A stretch of 49,495 nt of DNA from a virus: the IMG/VR virus record IMGVR_UViG_3300025098_000074, positions 1 to 49,495 of that record; one strand, 5' to 3'. A model generated the notes under the pieces. That model saw only the letters and a list, made by a program, of their open reading frames with translations. It was not told where the DNA came from and searched no databases. This document shows, piece by piece, positions 26,292-35,667 of the stretch. How positions within the stretch are numbered: the first letter of the stretch is position 1; each line of letters opens with the position of its first letter. A program made the position numbers and the translations under genes.

Positions 26292-27770
26292 TTATTGTTG
26301 GAATAATACGAAATTATTCGCGGCTTGAGTAACCAAACATCTTTCAGATAACCAGTTAACTTGCATCGCATCAATGTTAGTAGTGTAAGCACCACCAGCA
26401 GATCCTGTGATCCAGTTTTTGTATCTTCTGTCTTCTGTTTGTGAAGCTCTATATCTAACGTGTAAGAATGGTCTTCTTATGTTAGTACCTAATTGTTGGT
26501 CATACACAGTTGATGTTCCAGCAGGTATTAATACACCTTCTATTCCACTTACTGCAACTCCACCTCTTGTAGAAGCGTCGTTTAAGTATTTCCAGCTAGT
26601 TTTGTAGAAGTCATAAGAACCTCTTCTGAAACCAGAGAAACCTAAATTAAGTGCCATGTCTTCAGAATTTTCAAATAAACCGTAAGCAGTTCCACCTACA
26701 GCTCCACCTGAAATTTGTCCTAGCATGTCATCAAAATCTAAATCAAGTCCTCTGTTTAAGAAAAGCATGTTTTCTTCAATAGCTCCTTGAGTATCTAGAT
26801 TTTTAAGCACTTGATCAAAGTCAGAAATTCCAGTACCAGCTGAGAATCCAGACATTACATTACCTCTTGCTTGGATAGCAGAGAAAAGACCTTGAGATCC
26901 ATAAGCGTTGATACCGCCTCCAAATCCTTGGACATTAGCTTGTTGTGCAGCAAAGCTTACGCCTCCAGCTCCACTAGCTAATTCACCTTCAACCATTGCC
27001 ATTTCTAAGTAATCGTCGAAACGTAATCTTGTTTCAGACTCAGACTTTAAATACCATAAGTATCCTGATGTTCCATCTTCTGTAGCAACTTCTACCCATC
27101 CAATTTGAGCCATATCAGAACCATTGATTTGGAATGAATCTTTTATGATAATTGGGTTGTTAGAATATTGTGTAAATGAAGGTTGGATAGATTTGTAAGA
27201 CCCAGCACCTAAGCCGTTATCTACAGGTCCAACAGTTCCTTTAGCAAAGATAGAACCGTATACAAATAGTTTAAGATTTGTAGCTCCAACTCCTAAAGCA
27301 TCCCAGTTAGCAGCTGTAAAAGGGTAAGCAATAACTTGCTGTCCTAAACCACCTGGTAAACTTGTTTTTACCACACCTTTTAATGTAACACCTGTAGTAG
27401 GGTTCATTACAACTATAGTGTCATTTGGAAAAATAGCATTTGATACAGCTGGGTTTCCACCTAGAGCAAACTCTAATGTAGCAGAACCTGCACCACCTGT
27501 TTGAGCTACATTTTCATAAGAAACGTGTAGTCTGTTTTGTTCAGACCAAATTACTTGATCAGATGTCATTGGCATTTCAGCGCCAACCATTCTAAGGAAA
27601 CCATTTAATGTTCTGTTTCCATATCTTTCTACCTCAGCTTCATAAACTTCAGGTAGGTATTGCTGAGCAAAGTCATTAGCTCCAGCGTTAAACGCTAGAT
27701 AATTGTTTTGCAAAGCTAATTGTTGTTGAGAAGGCACAATGCTTCCAAACACAGGATTAATTTGTCCCAT
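26292..27770 (-). CDS. Major capsid protein (HK97-fold, crAss-like)
   Basis: This 492-aa protein follows the scaffold-like gene and precedes a terminator, the standard place and length for the capsid protein of crAss-like and similar podoviruses. The N-terminal part has LPEVYEAEVERYGNRTLNGF, MVGAEMPMTSDQVIWSEQNR and other segments I associate with these capsid proteins. A Gly/Ala-rich loop region (about 255-320) and a C-terminal beta segment ending WLSERCLVTQAANNFVLF complete it. Copies of it form the shell; the portal takes one vertex. Fold and identity are confident from context, the crAss link from remembered motifs. Confidence 0.85.
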   Translation of the reverse strand: MGQINPVFGSIVPSQQQLALQNNYLAFNAGANDFAQQYLPEVYEAEVERYGNRTLNGFLRMVGAEMPMTSDQVIWSEQNRLHVSYENVAQTGGAGSATLEFALGGNPAVSNAIFPNDTIVVMNPTTGVTLKGVVKTSLPGGLGQQVIAYPFTAANWDALGVGATNLKLFVYGSIFAKGTVGPVDNGLGAGSYKSIQPSFTQYSNNPIIIKDSFQINGSDMAQIGWVEVATEDGTSGYLWYLKSESETRLRFDDYLEMAMVEGELASGAGGVSFAAQQANVQGFGGGINAYGSQGLFSAIQARGNVMSGFSAGTGISDFDQVLKNLDTQGAIEENMLFLNRGLDLDFDDMLGQISGGAVGGTAYGLFENSEDMALNLGFSGFRRGSYDFYKTSWKYLNDASTRGGVAVSGIEGVLIPAGTSTVYDQQLGTNIRRPFLHVRYRASQTEDRRYKNWITGSAGGAYTTNIDAMQVNWLSERCLVTQAANNFVLFQQ

Positions 27771-27787
27771 AATAATTAATTTTGTTT

Positions 27788-28951
27788 TTAGTTAAATTTT
27801 CTTGTTTTAATCTTCAGTTTCGAAGAATCAAGACCGCTTATAGCTTTAACTTTTAATCCACCAACAAATACGTCTCCGGTAGGCGCTGGCCTAACATCCT
27901 CGGATATGTTTTTAGACTTAGCAACAAGATCTTTAGTAGCATCGGATTTACCTTGCTCATAAAAATGTTGCGCTATTTTGTCAACGTTTTCAGCGGCATA
28001 CATAGCTTTGTGATAACCTTTAACATCTTTTACATTACCTTTATCATCTAAGAACCTCTTAATTGTGTTTGTAATATTCGATTGTTTAGTTGCAACTTCA
28101 TTAGGATTTTTAACTCCGTATCTAAATTTTTTTTCACCAACTTGAAAATCAAAACCTTTGAATTCATTAGTAAAATAGTTTTTAGTATTAGACTTAAAGT
28201 CCTCATGTTGTTGTTGAGCTGTGTTTTGCTCTTCATTATAGCGATTGAAAAAGTCCATTGCTTTTTGTTGGTCTTGTGTCACACCAGGTCTCAACTTGAT
28301 TTCCTCGTAATATTGACTTTTTAAACCATCTAAATGCTTTCGGGCTTTAGCAACCTCTTCTTTATACGCAAGTTTCTTTTTACGAATCTCACGCTCCTCG
28401 TCCACTTCTTCATCATATGAAAAATTATCTTCAATTAAAAAGTTAATTTCACTTGAATCTAAGTGTGATTTGGCTTGTTTATAATACTCTCTTAAAAGAG
28501 TATCGTTATCTACATTAGAATAATCAGCATTTAATCTTACATAATCTTCTAATGTTCCACCTGTTTCTTTCATAAAGTCTACGACTTTTTCAATGTTCTC
28601 AGGTAATTTAGCTACTTCTCTTACCTCTTCAGGTGTAGGAGCAATAACTTTTTCTTCGATTTTTTCACCTATTTCTTGTATTTCTTCTTCAACTTTTTCT
28701 TCAATAGGTTTTACTTCTTCTTCTTCTTTAATTTCAGAAACTGGGCTGGGCTCTGGTATTTGTTCGTCCACTTTAGGGCTATCTCCGGTTTGTTCTTCCA
28801 CAACCACCTTCTTTGTTTCTCCGACTTGAATGGCATCTGTTTCTTCTGTTTTAGGTTTTGATAAATCGACTTTAATAACATCGTCTTTTACCAATTGTTT
28901 AGGCTTACGTTTAATTTTAAACGTGCCTTCTTCTTTTACTTGTTCTGACAT
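27788..28951 (-). CDS. Scaffold-like assembly protein
   Basis: This 387-aa protein lies between portal and capsid genes. Residues 1-115 are acidic, disordered and Glu/Lys/Val/Pro-rich. Residues 120-260 are highly charged helices and coiled coil, and the C-terminus is basic (LKIKTRKFN), as expected of a scaffold that contacts the capsid. Scaffolds template procapsid assembly and then leave or are degraded. The leader just upstream (28952-28981) is AT-only. Identity is based on place and composition. Confidence 0.65.
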   Translation of the reverse strand: MSEQVKEEGTFKIKRKPKQLVKDDVIKVDLSKPKTEETDAIQVGETKKVVVEEQTGDSPKVDEQIPEPSPVSEIKEEEEVKPIEEKVEEEIQEIGEKIEEKVIAPTPEEVREVAKLPENIEKVVDFMKETGGTLEDYVRLNADYSNVDNDTLLREYYKQAKSHLDSSEINFLIEDNFSYDEEVDEEREIRKKKLAYKEEVAKARKHLDGLKSQYYEEIKLRPGVTQDQQKAMDFFNRYNEEQNTAQQQHEDFKSNTKNYFTNEFKGFDFQVGEKKFRYGVKNPNEVATKQSNITNTIKRFLDDKGNVKDVKGYHKAMYAAENVDKIAQHFYEQGKSDATKDLVAKSKNISEDVRPAPTGDVFVGGLKVKAISGLDSSKLKIKTRKFN

Positions 28952-28981
28952 AATATAATATAATAAAAATTAATAAATAGT

Positions 28982-31390
28982 TTATTGCGGTTCAAACTGC
29001 TCTAAACCAAATCCGCCTAAATTATCCATACCCGCTGATTCAAAATCTGTAGGTAACAAGTCATTTTGACGTTGCTCAATCATTTTAGATTGTTGCGTTG
29101 CTTGTATTTTAGTTCTTTTATCTTTACGATCTTCTATAAATTGTTCTTTTTGTCTATCTGTATCTACTTTAGCTTTTGCTAATTGCAGTTGATAATTAAA
29201 CTCTTCAGCCATTAATTGTTTTTTAATTAATGCTTCTTGCTCCATTCTTTGTATTTCAAATTGAGATTTAGCTTGTTCGATTTGTATTTCAGTATTAGCT
29301 AAAGCTTCTTGTTTTTGAACTTCATTTAAAGCAGCTTGCTCCGACTGTTGCATGTTTGCTTGAGCTTGCGCTTGAATCATTTGTTGCTTTTGTGCTTGAT
29401 CTCTTTCTTGTTTTTGTTTTCTCTTAAGTTTTAACATTTGATTGGCTAACTTAAGATTTTTTATTTGTCTAATATCTATAGCATCTTCTAAATCTATTCC
29501 TTGATTTTGTAAAGCTATTTGTATGTTTTGCTCTAACTGAGCTTTTTCTTCATCATCAGGTTCAAGTTCTAAATATATACCAAAATCATGCAAATTTAAT
29601 TTACTTATTTCTTTTAAAGTTTCTACATTATAAGTAGATATACTTTGTTTTAAAGAATTAGCTGTTAATGGAAACATCAAAGCATCTGCAACTCTTAAAG
29701 AAATGTTTTCACAATTTCTAACTGTAAGATATAATATAGCATCTAATATGTGTTTAGTCGCTATATTAGAAGCATTGGCAGCCATTTTTTGCAATCCCAC
29801 TAACGCGTCTTTGTCTGGTAAACTGCCGTCTCGTGCTTCATTGAGACCTGTTACGTCTCTTATCATTTGTAAATAATACTGATATGTATTTATAAGTGAT
29901 GCTATTTTTCCGTTTGAACTAGATGTTTGTAATTCTTGAATAGGTACTTTACCTCTGTTAGGATCACCGTCTTGTGTTAAACTTCTACCAACTATACTAC
30001 CAGTTTGGAAATACATATTTAACGCTTCCTGTGGATTATAATTAGTACCATTACCTAAATCAACTTCTGCTAAACCATCAACATCTACGAATACACCATC
30101 TGGAACCATACGTTGAATTACTTGTTGTAATTTTAACGATGTTAATTGTATCATATCCGCAAAACTAGTAACACGACTTACTAGGGATTCTATACGCCCT
30201 TGGTACAAGTTAGGCGCACAAATATTATAGTTCATTTTAACTTTTGTAGAGTCAGAAGTAGGTCTTGTCATGTTTTCAGCTAATTTCCACTCTAACATTT
30301 GTGGAACACCCATTACTTTAGCGCCGCTAAATAAAACTTCTATAGACCTTGATACTCTATCAAAATTATCACTTTCAGGCGGGTTAAATGTATCAGGCTT
30401 TTCTAATGTTTTTTCTAAACCTGTGTCTGTTTTTTTGATTTTAAAAACTTGATCAATAAATGTTTTGTATTCAAAAAATAATATTTGAACTAAATCGTTA
30501 TCATAATTAGGATTTGCTATATAACCGTCGCGACCAGGATACCTAACCATTTGCTCTAATTCTTTATCTGTAAGATATGGAAATCTTTTCTTTATTTCAG
30601 CTAAAGTCATAGATTTTATTTCACCTACGTAATAAGTGTCTTCAAAATTAGGATCATTAGTGTACGAATAAACTAAATTAGCAGGATCTACATAATCAAC
30701 AACAACTCCGTTAGCTTTGTTAAAACTCGTTTTAGAAGCGCCTATACCAATAGTTACTATATCTTCTATTATTCTTTTTTTAGTTAAATTATATTTATTA
30801 TTAGCTAAAACATTATTAATAACTTCTTCTTCGGCTATTTCAATAGCTTGCTTGTAGCTCAATTGCATGTGCAATTCTAATTCTTCTTGTGTTTTAGGTA
30901 AATTAGCTGGAGCGATATTAGATGCAGAAAAATCTTGACCTGTTGTTTCTTTAGCTTGTTGTATAAGTTCTTGACCATACATATCTTCCATTAAATTAGT
31001 AACGTATGTTGTTCTTTCTTTTAAAGAACCAGGGTCTTGAGAATAAGCTTTTATATCATATTCTTTAGCCGCAATACCATTTACTACTATATCTACAAAT
31101 TTAGGTATAATAGGTACTGGTTTCCAGTCTAAATTTAAATAAGATAAATCACCGTTTATAGATAATTCATCTTTATATTTTTGTACGTTTTGCTCTCCTC
31201 TAGCATATAATCTAAGATTATGAAAATTTTGGTAACCTGTATTCCATCTGCTTCCATTAACTCTACCGCCTCTAAACCATTCATATTCAATAGCTTGCCC
31301 AACTAATAATCCATATTCTAACGTTTTCTTTTCCTGTTCAGATACCATCTGATCTGGAAACGCACTATTAATACCAGTGTTTAATTTCAT
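28982..31390 (-). CDS. Portal protein
   Basis: This 802-aa protein starts four bases inside the end of the large-terminase gene (ATGA overlap), and terminase then portal is the usual order. The central part contains portal-like elements (KFVDIVVNGIAAKEYDIKAY; SKTSFNKANGVVVDYVDP; helices near LQQVIQRM). The last 150 residues are a Gln-rich coiled coil (QKQEALANTEIQIEQAKSQF), the long helical barrel or crown that portals extend into the capsid. The dodecameric ring admits and releases DNA. The size is close to crAss-like portals. Confidence 0.85.
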   Translation of the reverse strand: MKLNTGINSAFPDQMVSEQEKKTLEYGLLVGQAIEYEWFRGGRVNGSRWNTGYQNFHNLRLYARGEQNVQKYKDELSINGDLSYLNLDWKPVPIIPKFVDIVVNGIAAKEYDIKAYSQDPGSLKERTTYVTNLMEDMYGQELIQQAKETTGQDFSASNIAPANLPKTQEELELHMQLSYKQAIEIAEEEVINNVLANNKYNLTKKRIIEDIVTIGIGASKTSFNKANGVVVDYVDPANLVYSYTNDPNFEDTYYVGEIKSMTLAEIKKRFPYLTDKELEQMVRYPGRDGYIANPNYDNDLVQILFFEYKTFIDQVFKIKKTDTGLEKTLEKPDTFNPPESDNFDRVSRSIEVLFSGAKVMGVPQMLEWKLAENMTRPTSDSTKVKMNYNICAPNLYQGRIESLVSRVTSFADMIQLTSLKLQQVIQRMVPDGVFVDVDGLAEVDLGNGTNYNPQEALNMYFQTGSIVGRSLTQDGDPNRGKVPIQELQTSSSNGKIASLINTYQYYLQMIRDVTGLNEARDGSLPDKDALVGLQKMAANASNIATKHILDAILYLTVRNCENISLRVADALMFPLTANSLKQSISTYNVETLKEISKLNLHDFGIYLELEPDDEEKAQLEQNIQIALQNQGIDLEDAIDIRQIKNLKLANQMLKLKRKQKQERDQAQKQQMIQAQAQANMQQSEQAALNEVQKQEALANTEIQIEQAKSQFEIQRMEQEALIKKQLMAEEFNYQLQLAKAKVDTDRQKEQFIEDRKDKRTKIQATQQSKMIEQRQNDLLPTDFESAGMDNLGGFGLEQFEPQ

Positions 31391-33594
31391 CTATTAATTA
31401 TTTTTGATTCATTGCCTCTATTGTCATACTTAGAAAAGTTTAAATTTACAGGTTGTTTTATAACCTCAGCAACGGGTCTATATTTGTTTTTATTGCAAGC
31501 CATGATTGCTAAACCAGAGCTTATTGATGCATCATGTTTTGTTCTATTGTTTATATCAAAAGCAGCCCAATCTTCTAATGTACGTTGAAAGTACATTGTT
31601 CCATATTGTTCATTGTTATACCCAATAAACATCTCTATATAAGCTTCAATAGCAGCAGCATGTGCTTGTTTAACGTCTTCGCTTGAATTAGGTATACCAC
31701 CTATTTCTTTTTCTGTTACAGATAATTTATGTATTGTTTTATCTGGTCTGTTCATAGAATAACCTCTATAACCTCTTCGTTTAAAATGATATAATAATCT
31801 AGGTTTGTTATTCTCTGCAAGTATAGGCATACCATAAAATACACAAGCCATAAGTACATCTTCAAAAAATATTTCAGCAGTCTGAGGTCTAGCTATGTAT
31901 TCTAAAAAAAATAAATTAGGTGGAGCGTCTTCCATGCTAAACTTAGTTAATCCATGCAGTGATCCTTTTGATCCTCTTCCATCAACAGTTCCAGATATAT
32001 CGTAGCTATCACAACCAAAAGCTCCCATATGATCATTACCAGGAAACTTTCTACCATTTTTTATAAGAACTCTATTTTGTTGATCTTTGTTTGGAACCCA
32101 TGAAATATAAAACCTACCTTGGTTACTTGGAACAAATATAACGCTTGTATCTTTAATCCCACCTTCCCATTGAAAATTACCCTGCGTAACAACATTAGAA
32201 TGTTTTAAATCTTCATTGTAATCTATTTGTTCATAGATCTTTGTAAGATTAAACAGTGATTGTTTTGTTTCATCTCTGAACGCATGTTTCTCAGTACGTG
32301 GAAATTGTCTATATAATTCATTAAGCGCATCAGGATCGTCCTTAAGGCCTTCTACTTCATTCTCCCAGTGTTCTATTACACCTATTTCAATCGGGAAGCC
32401 ATCAGGTCCCGTCTTTTTTTCTTTGGGTGTCTCGAAGACAGGTAAGCCATAAGAATCAATGTATCCTTCGTAATTCCACTCCATAGGAATGAACAGGCTA
32501 TATAATCCCGAGCTAGTCTGTCCGTTGCGGTTTCTTCTGGTAACGTCTGAATCATCATATATTTTTTTATAATTTCTACCCCCTTTGTCTAAAGCATTTG
32601 ACGTTGAACCCATCATACACTTACCTATAATTCTAGAACCTAATCGTAAACAAGTTTTTGTAACCCTCCAGTTGTTTAATATATTATCAGGTTTTTCCCA
32701 TTTACCAGATTCATCGTGTACAAGTAGTTTTAATTTTTCACCATCATAACTGTTGTCTCCAGTGTTTTTCCAGTCAATAGTTGTATCTAATCCTTCTAGT
32801 TCTTCTAATTGTTCGTTACTATCTAGTTTACGTCTCGTAAATCTACTAGCAGGAACTCTGTATGCAAGTTCTGTTTTTGGTCGATCCATACCGTCTTGAA
32901 TCGGTTTGAAGAAAAATGGATAGTTGACGGAAATTGGTACGATTTTATCGGTAAACATTTTCTTTGCATCAGCCCCAGACTTTGATAAGACACCGTATCT
33001 AGCATCACTAGAGATAGTGGCAAGGTTGACAGTTTCGCCTGATGCCATGAATGAAAAACCAGACCGTCTGTTTTTAAGGTAGCACATTCCGTAACAACGT
33101 GTATCTGCTTTACAAGCTTCCCAGAATATATAGAATAATCTGTTTGCTTCCCTAAAATCTGCTTGCCCAACATCAATCTTGGACCACTGCAAGTACATGT
33201 AATGAGTACCAGTAATATAAGTAGCTTTACCTTTATTAGTGAACCAATAGCCTTCGTGGCGCCTAGCAAATTCTCTATCAATATATGCATACCATTTTTC
33301 TTTAAAATCATCTGGATATTGTTTCCAATCAAATATTGTTTTAATTTTTTTTAAAGCTTTAGGATATTCGTGGGTTTGCCACTTATTAGCTTCAGTAAAA
33401 ACTTCTTTTTCTTTTGGTAGTGCTATTTTTAAGTTTTGTATTTCATATACTTCACCAATCTGACCTGTTTTAGATATAACAACAACATCATATTCTTTAT
33501 TATATCCATAATCCCACTTTTTAGATTTGTTTAATCTTTTTATAACATGTGGCTTTATATGATCAATTACTTTGTATAAAGTTTGCTTGTACAT
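31387..33594 (-). CDS. terL: Terminase large subunit
   Basis: This 735-aa protein is the ATP-driven packaging motor and headful nuclease. In the ATPase half, KNRRSGFSF (174-182) sits where the P-loop should be, though degenerate, and L290-V-H-D294-E295 is a clear Walker B. The nuclease half has GCD529, a downstream E594 and D688 (KHDASISSG), the acidic metal-binding residues. Motifs such as LYRQFPRTEKHAFRDETKQSLFNL match remembered crAss-like terminases. The gene overlaps its upstream neighbour at TAATG and the portal gene at ATGA, so the three are coupled. Confidence 0.9.
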   Translation of the reverse strand: MYKQTLYKVIDHIKPHVIKRLNKSKKWDYGYNKEYDVVVISKTGQIGEVYEIQNLKIALPKEKEVFTEANKWQTHEYPKALKKIKTIFDWKQYPDDFKEKWYAYIDREFARRHEGYWFTNKGKATYITGTHYMYLQWSKIDVGQADFREANRLFYIFWEACKADTRCYGMCYLKNRRSGFSFMASGETVNLATISSDARYGVLSKSGADAKKMFTDKIVPISVNYPFFFKPIQDGMDRPKTELAYRVPASRFTRRKLDSNEQLEELEGLDTTIDWKNTGDNSYDGEKLKLLVHDESGKWEKPDNILNNWRVTKTCLRLGSRIIGKCMMGSTSNALDKGGRNYKKIYDDSDVTRRNRNGQTSSGLYSLFIPMEWNYEGYIDSYGLPVFETPKEKKTGPDGFPIEIGVIEHWENEVEGLKDDPDALNELYRQFPRTEKHAFRDETKQSLFNLTKIYEQIDYNEDLKHSNVVTQGNFQWEGGIKDTSVIFVPSNQGRFYISWVPNKDQQNRVLIKNGRKFPGNDHMGAFGCDSYDISGTVDGRGSKGSLHGLTKFSMEDAPPNLFFLEYIARPQTAEIFFEDVLMACVFYGMPILAENNKPRLLYHFKRRGYRGYSMNRPDKTIHKLSVTEKEIGGIPNSSEDVKQAHAAAIEAYIEMFIGYNNEQYGTMYFQRTLEDWAAFDINNRTKHDASISSGLAIMACNKNKYRPVAEVIKQPVNLNFSKYDNRGNESKIINR

Positions 33595-33869
33595 TACTTG
33601 GATCTTCTTTCTGCAAAACCTCCAAAAGCTTTAGCTTTAACTTCTTCTTTTGGTTTTTCATTTATCATATCTTCTTCTTCTTTAATACGGTTTAGTATTT
33701 CAAAAGCATCAAATATAGCTAACTTTTTAGTTGCAGCAGCGTTCTTTAATCTATCAGCAGATATATCGTCATCAGAATCTACAATAGCTTCTTTAGCTAC
33801 CTTAATTAATTCTTCAACCGCTATGTGCCCAGCGTGGATTATATTCTTCTTCGTTTCCTTGACGTTCAT
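33594..33869 (-). CDS. Possible small terminase or terminase-associated protein
   Basis: This 91-aa protein is coupled to terL by TAATG. It is all-helical and charged: residues 10-35 are acidic, followed by ISADRLKNAAATKKLAIFDAFEILNRIKEEE and a basic C-terminus (KAFGGFAERRSK). Small terminases are short helical DNA-binding proteins encoded immediately upstream of terL, so this is the best candidate in the window. No helix-turn-helix is evident. Its first 56 bases overlap the preceding gene in another frame. Confidence 0.5.
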   Translation of the reverse strand: MNVKETKKNIIHAGHIAVEELIKVAKEAIVDSDDDISADRLKNAAATKKLAIFDAFEILNRIKEEEDMINEKPKEEVKAKAFGGFAERRSK

Positions 33870-34419
33870 GTTTAATTACAATATCATTTGATTTCATACA
33901 ATAGAGACGTTTGCCATCAACGACAAAGTCATATTCTCCATTAGGTGTGTAACCCACAAGGTCTCCCTCGTTGATTCCTAGCACTTCTAATGCACTATTA
34001 CCGTATTTTAATATACCAATAAGATATCGCTCTTGATCAGACACTGTATTGTCATTACTTTTGATTGGACTTATAAAGCATCTATCATTAATAGTTTGCC
34101 ATTTATCCTTTCTTTTATATAAATACACTTGATCTAATTGAACAAAATATAAACCATCTTTAAAATAAGACTTACTATTCTTTTCTTCACCTCTTACATT
34201 ATACCATCTTCTAAAAACATTGTGGTGAATCATTATTAAATCACCTTTTTTAATATCAGTTTTAAATGATAAAGGTGTTTCTATAACTTTAGCTATATTA
34301 TTTACGGATTTAAAAGTTTCTACTTGTGTGTTAATTATAAGGCTTTTGTCACCTACTTTAACATCATTATTATATCGCTGGCCAACAGGCTCAACGATAA
34401 AGTCAAATAAACTTTTCAC
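33814..34419 (-). CDS. Double GroES-like barrel protein near the terminase
   Basis: The 201-aa product starts with GTG just after a TAG stop (TAGTG). It appears to contain two GroES-type barrels. The first, residues 4-107, has an FIVEPVG strand, VIETPLSFKTDIKKGDLIMIHH, and YFVQLDQVYLY. The second, 112-185, has LIGILKYGN, INEGDLVGYTPNGEYDFVVDG and RLYCMKSNDIVIKHE, which follows the C-terminal signature of chaperonin-10 proteins (a GDxVxY...G-x-E-x-x-V-DG-x-x-Y-x-x-x-x-x-xDI). A canonical GroES is also encoded at 39173. The place just before terminase suggests a role in capsid assembly or packaging. The call rests on visual alignment. Confidence 0.55.
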   Translation of the reverse strand: MKSLFDFIVEPVGQRYNNDVKVGDKSLIINTQVETFKSVNNIAKVIETPLSFKTDIKKGDLIMIHHNVFRRWYNVRGEEKNSKSYFKDGLYFVQLDQVYLYKRKDKWQTINDRCFISPIKSNDNTVSDQERYLIGILKYGNSALEVLGINEGDLVGYTPNGEYDFVVDGKRLYCMKSNDIVIKHERQGNEEEYNPRWAHSG

Positions 34420-34646
34420 TAATACTCTAAATCATACTCAACTGATATTGCCATGTTAGAATTAAATTTCTTCCACGGCAATACTTCGTCTCGTTTTTTG
34501 ATGTAGATATTATAGGAATTATCTGTTTTATCAGAAAGTATATGTGATATTGTATGTCCACCATATACCGACTGCCCTAACGAATAGTGCATAGCATCAG
34601 TTTTATAGTCAGAACCAATACTTATCTTTCTAATTACAGACGACAT
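34419..34646 (-). CDS. Small conserved phage protein (75 aa)
   Basis: This 75-aa beta-rich protein begins SVIRKISIGSDYKTDAMHYSLGQ and ends WKKFNSNMAISVEYDLEY, a pattern I have seen in T4-like and marine phage proteins of unknown function. It is the only gene here that I found ending in TAG. Its stop overlaps the GTG start of the next gene and its start abuts the preceding one, so it belongs to the coupled string before terminase. No membrane or catalytic features are visible. Confidence 0.6.
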   Translation of the reverse strand: MSSVIRKISIGSDYKTDAMHYSLGQSVYGGHTISHILSDKTDNSYNIYIKKRDEVLPWKKFNSNMAISVEYDLEY

Positions 34647-34888
34647 TATTCCTTTTTATCTTCTTCTTTTTCAATTGGAGTATATGTTCCATCTTCTAAA
34701 TTAATGTTGATAGATCCATACTCTTCTTCTAACTCTTTTTTAAAGTCTTCAGTCTCTTTATTTACTTCGTGAAACTTACCTAATACTGAGGTTTTCTGGG
34801 CTTCTAAAAATCCTACTTCGTTTAATAACTTGTTTAGGTCTTTTTGAAAGTTTTGGATTTTTTCTAATTGGTCTTTTTTGATATTCAT
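34646..34888 (-). CDS. Small coiled-coil protein (80 aa)
   Basis: Residues 1-55 are a continuous charged helix with regular leucines (KIQNFQKDLNKLLNEVGFLE), and the rest (SININLEDGTYTPIEKEEDKKE) looks like a strand with an acidic tail. That architecture suggests an oligomerising accessory protein. It lies after the holin-like gene and before the 75-aa protein. I do not recognise the family. Confidence 0.55.
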   Translation of the reverse strand: MNIKKDQLEKIQNFQKDLNKLLNEVGFLEAQKTSVLGKFHEVNKETEDFKKELEEEYGSININLEDGTYTPIEKEEDKKE

Positions 34889-34903
34889 ATTAATTAAATT
34901 TGA

Positions 34904-35356
34904 TTATTTGCCTATTGATTTAAATTTTTCTGCACCACGCGAACCGAAATAGGCAACATAAACGGTTATAAGTAGTGACTTTAAAAGATCTATCCAACCG
35001 GTATCTATACCAAATGATATATTAAACCCGTCTAATAGAATAAAAATTACAAGTGATATTGTTAAGAATATTAATGTCATTGGCCTTGTATTTTTTGAGA
35101 GCCATGAATCCGATTTCATATCGCTTTGCCAGCGTTTCGATATCTCTTGTAGTTCTATAGTATCTTGCTCTAATAATTTAAGAGCTGTTTCTTTGTCTTG
35201 TGGTGGTAAGTCTGGATCTTTATCTATAAGATTTTTAACCATACTTAATACGCCTTGATCAGGCAATATATCTCCTATTACATTTATAATACCTGATTTA
35301 CCTAGTAGAAATTTTCCTACCTTAGTATCTTTAAATTTCTTTTTTGGTTGTGACAT
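34904..35356 (-). CDS. Holin-like membrane protein (GTA/3TM holin type)
   Basis: This 150-aa protein has a soluble helical N-terminus with amphipathic helices (residues 10-80), then SDSWLSKNTRP and two predicted membrane spans at about 92-109 and 122-138, separated by a short loop with WIDLL. The KRWxSDMxSDSWLSKNxRP segment before two TM helices is the pattern of holins of the 3TM group that I associate with Bacteroidota and gene-transfer-agent systems. Holins disrupt the inner membrane to start lysis. The M15 peptidase about 2 kb upstream in the operon would be its endolysin partner. Confidence 0.7.
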   Translation of the reverse strand: MSQPKKKFKDTKVGKFLLGKSGIINVIGDILPDQGVLSMVKNLIDKDPDLPPQDKETALKLLEQDTIELQEISKRWQSDMKSDSWLSKNTRPMTLIFLTISLVIFILLDGFNISFGIDTGWIDLLKSLLITVYVAYFGSRGAEKFKSIGK

Positions 35357-35358
35357 AA

Positions 35359-35667
35359 TTATCCTGCTTTATAAGCTTCTACCTCCCACGGTAAATTTTT
35401 ATTTGATTCATCAAACTCTTTTCTTAAGAATTTTTTTCCTTTAAAATAAACAGCTTGTTCATCATAATCTAATTCACCAGATGCCATTTGCTCTATGTGA
35501 ACGTTTTCATGATTAATAGTGTCTTGTATTTGCTTAGGATCTTTTAAATCTTTATTAATTAAAATATTTCCTCTTTTATCAGCCCTACCCATAACATTTT
35601 CTTCCATAGGCATGTTAACTATTGGAGTAGCGTGTTTTTTAAATGGTGATGTAAGTTTAAAGCTCAT
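35359..35667 (-). CDS. Minimal HExxH zinc-metalloprotease-like protein
   Basis: This 102-aa protein contains H53-E-N-V-H57 (INHENVHIEQ), a canonical zincin motif, and a C-terminal PWEVEAY where E95 or E97 could be the third zinc ligand. Before the helix is a short beta sheet (GRADKRGNILIN), as in minimal SprT- or DUF4157-type domains. Such small zincins are frequent in phages with no assigned substrate; maturation of the capsid or lysis are both possible. It lies next to the holin-like gene and overlaps the preceding 50-aa gene by four bases. Confidence 0.65.
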   Translation of the reverse strand: MSFKLTSPFKKHATPIVNMPMEENVMGRADKRGNILINKDLKDPKQIQDTINHENVHIEQMASGELDYDEQAVYFKGKKFLRKEFDESNKNLPWEVEAYKAG

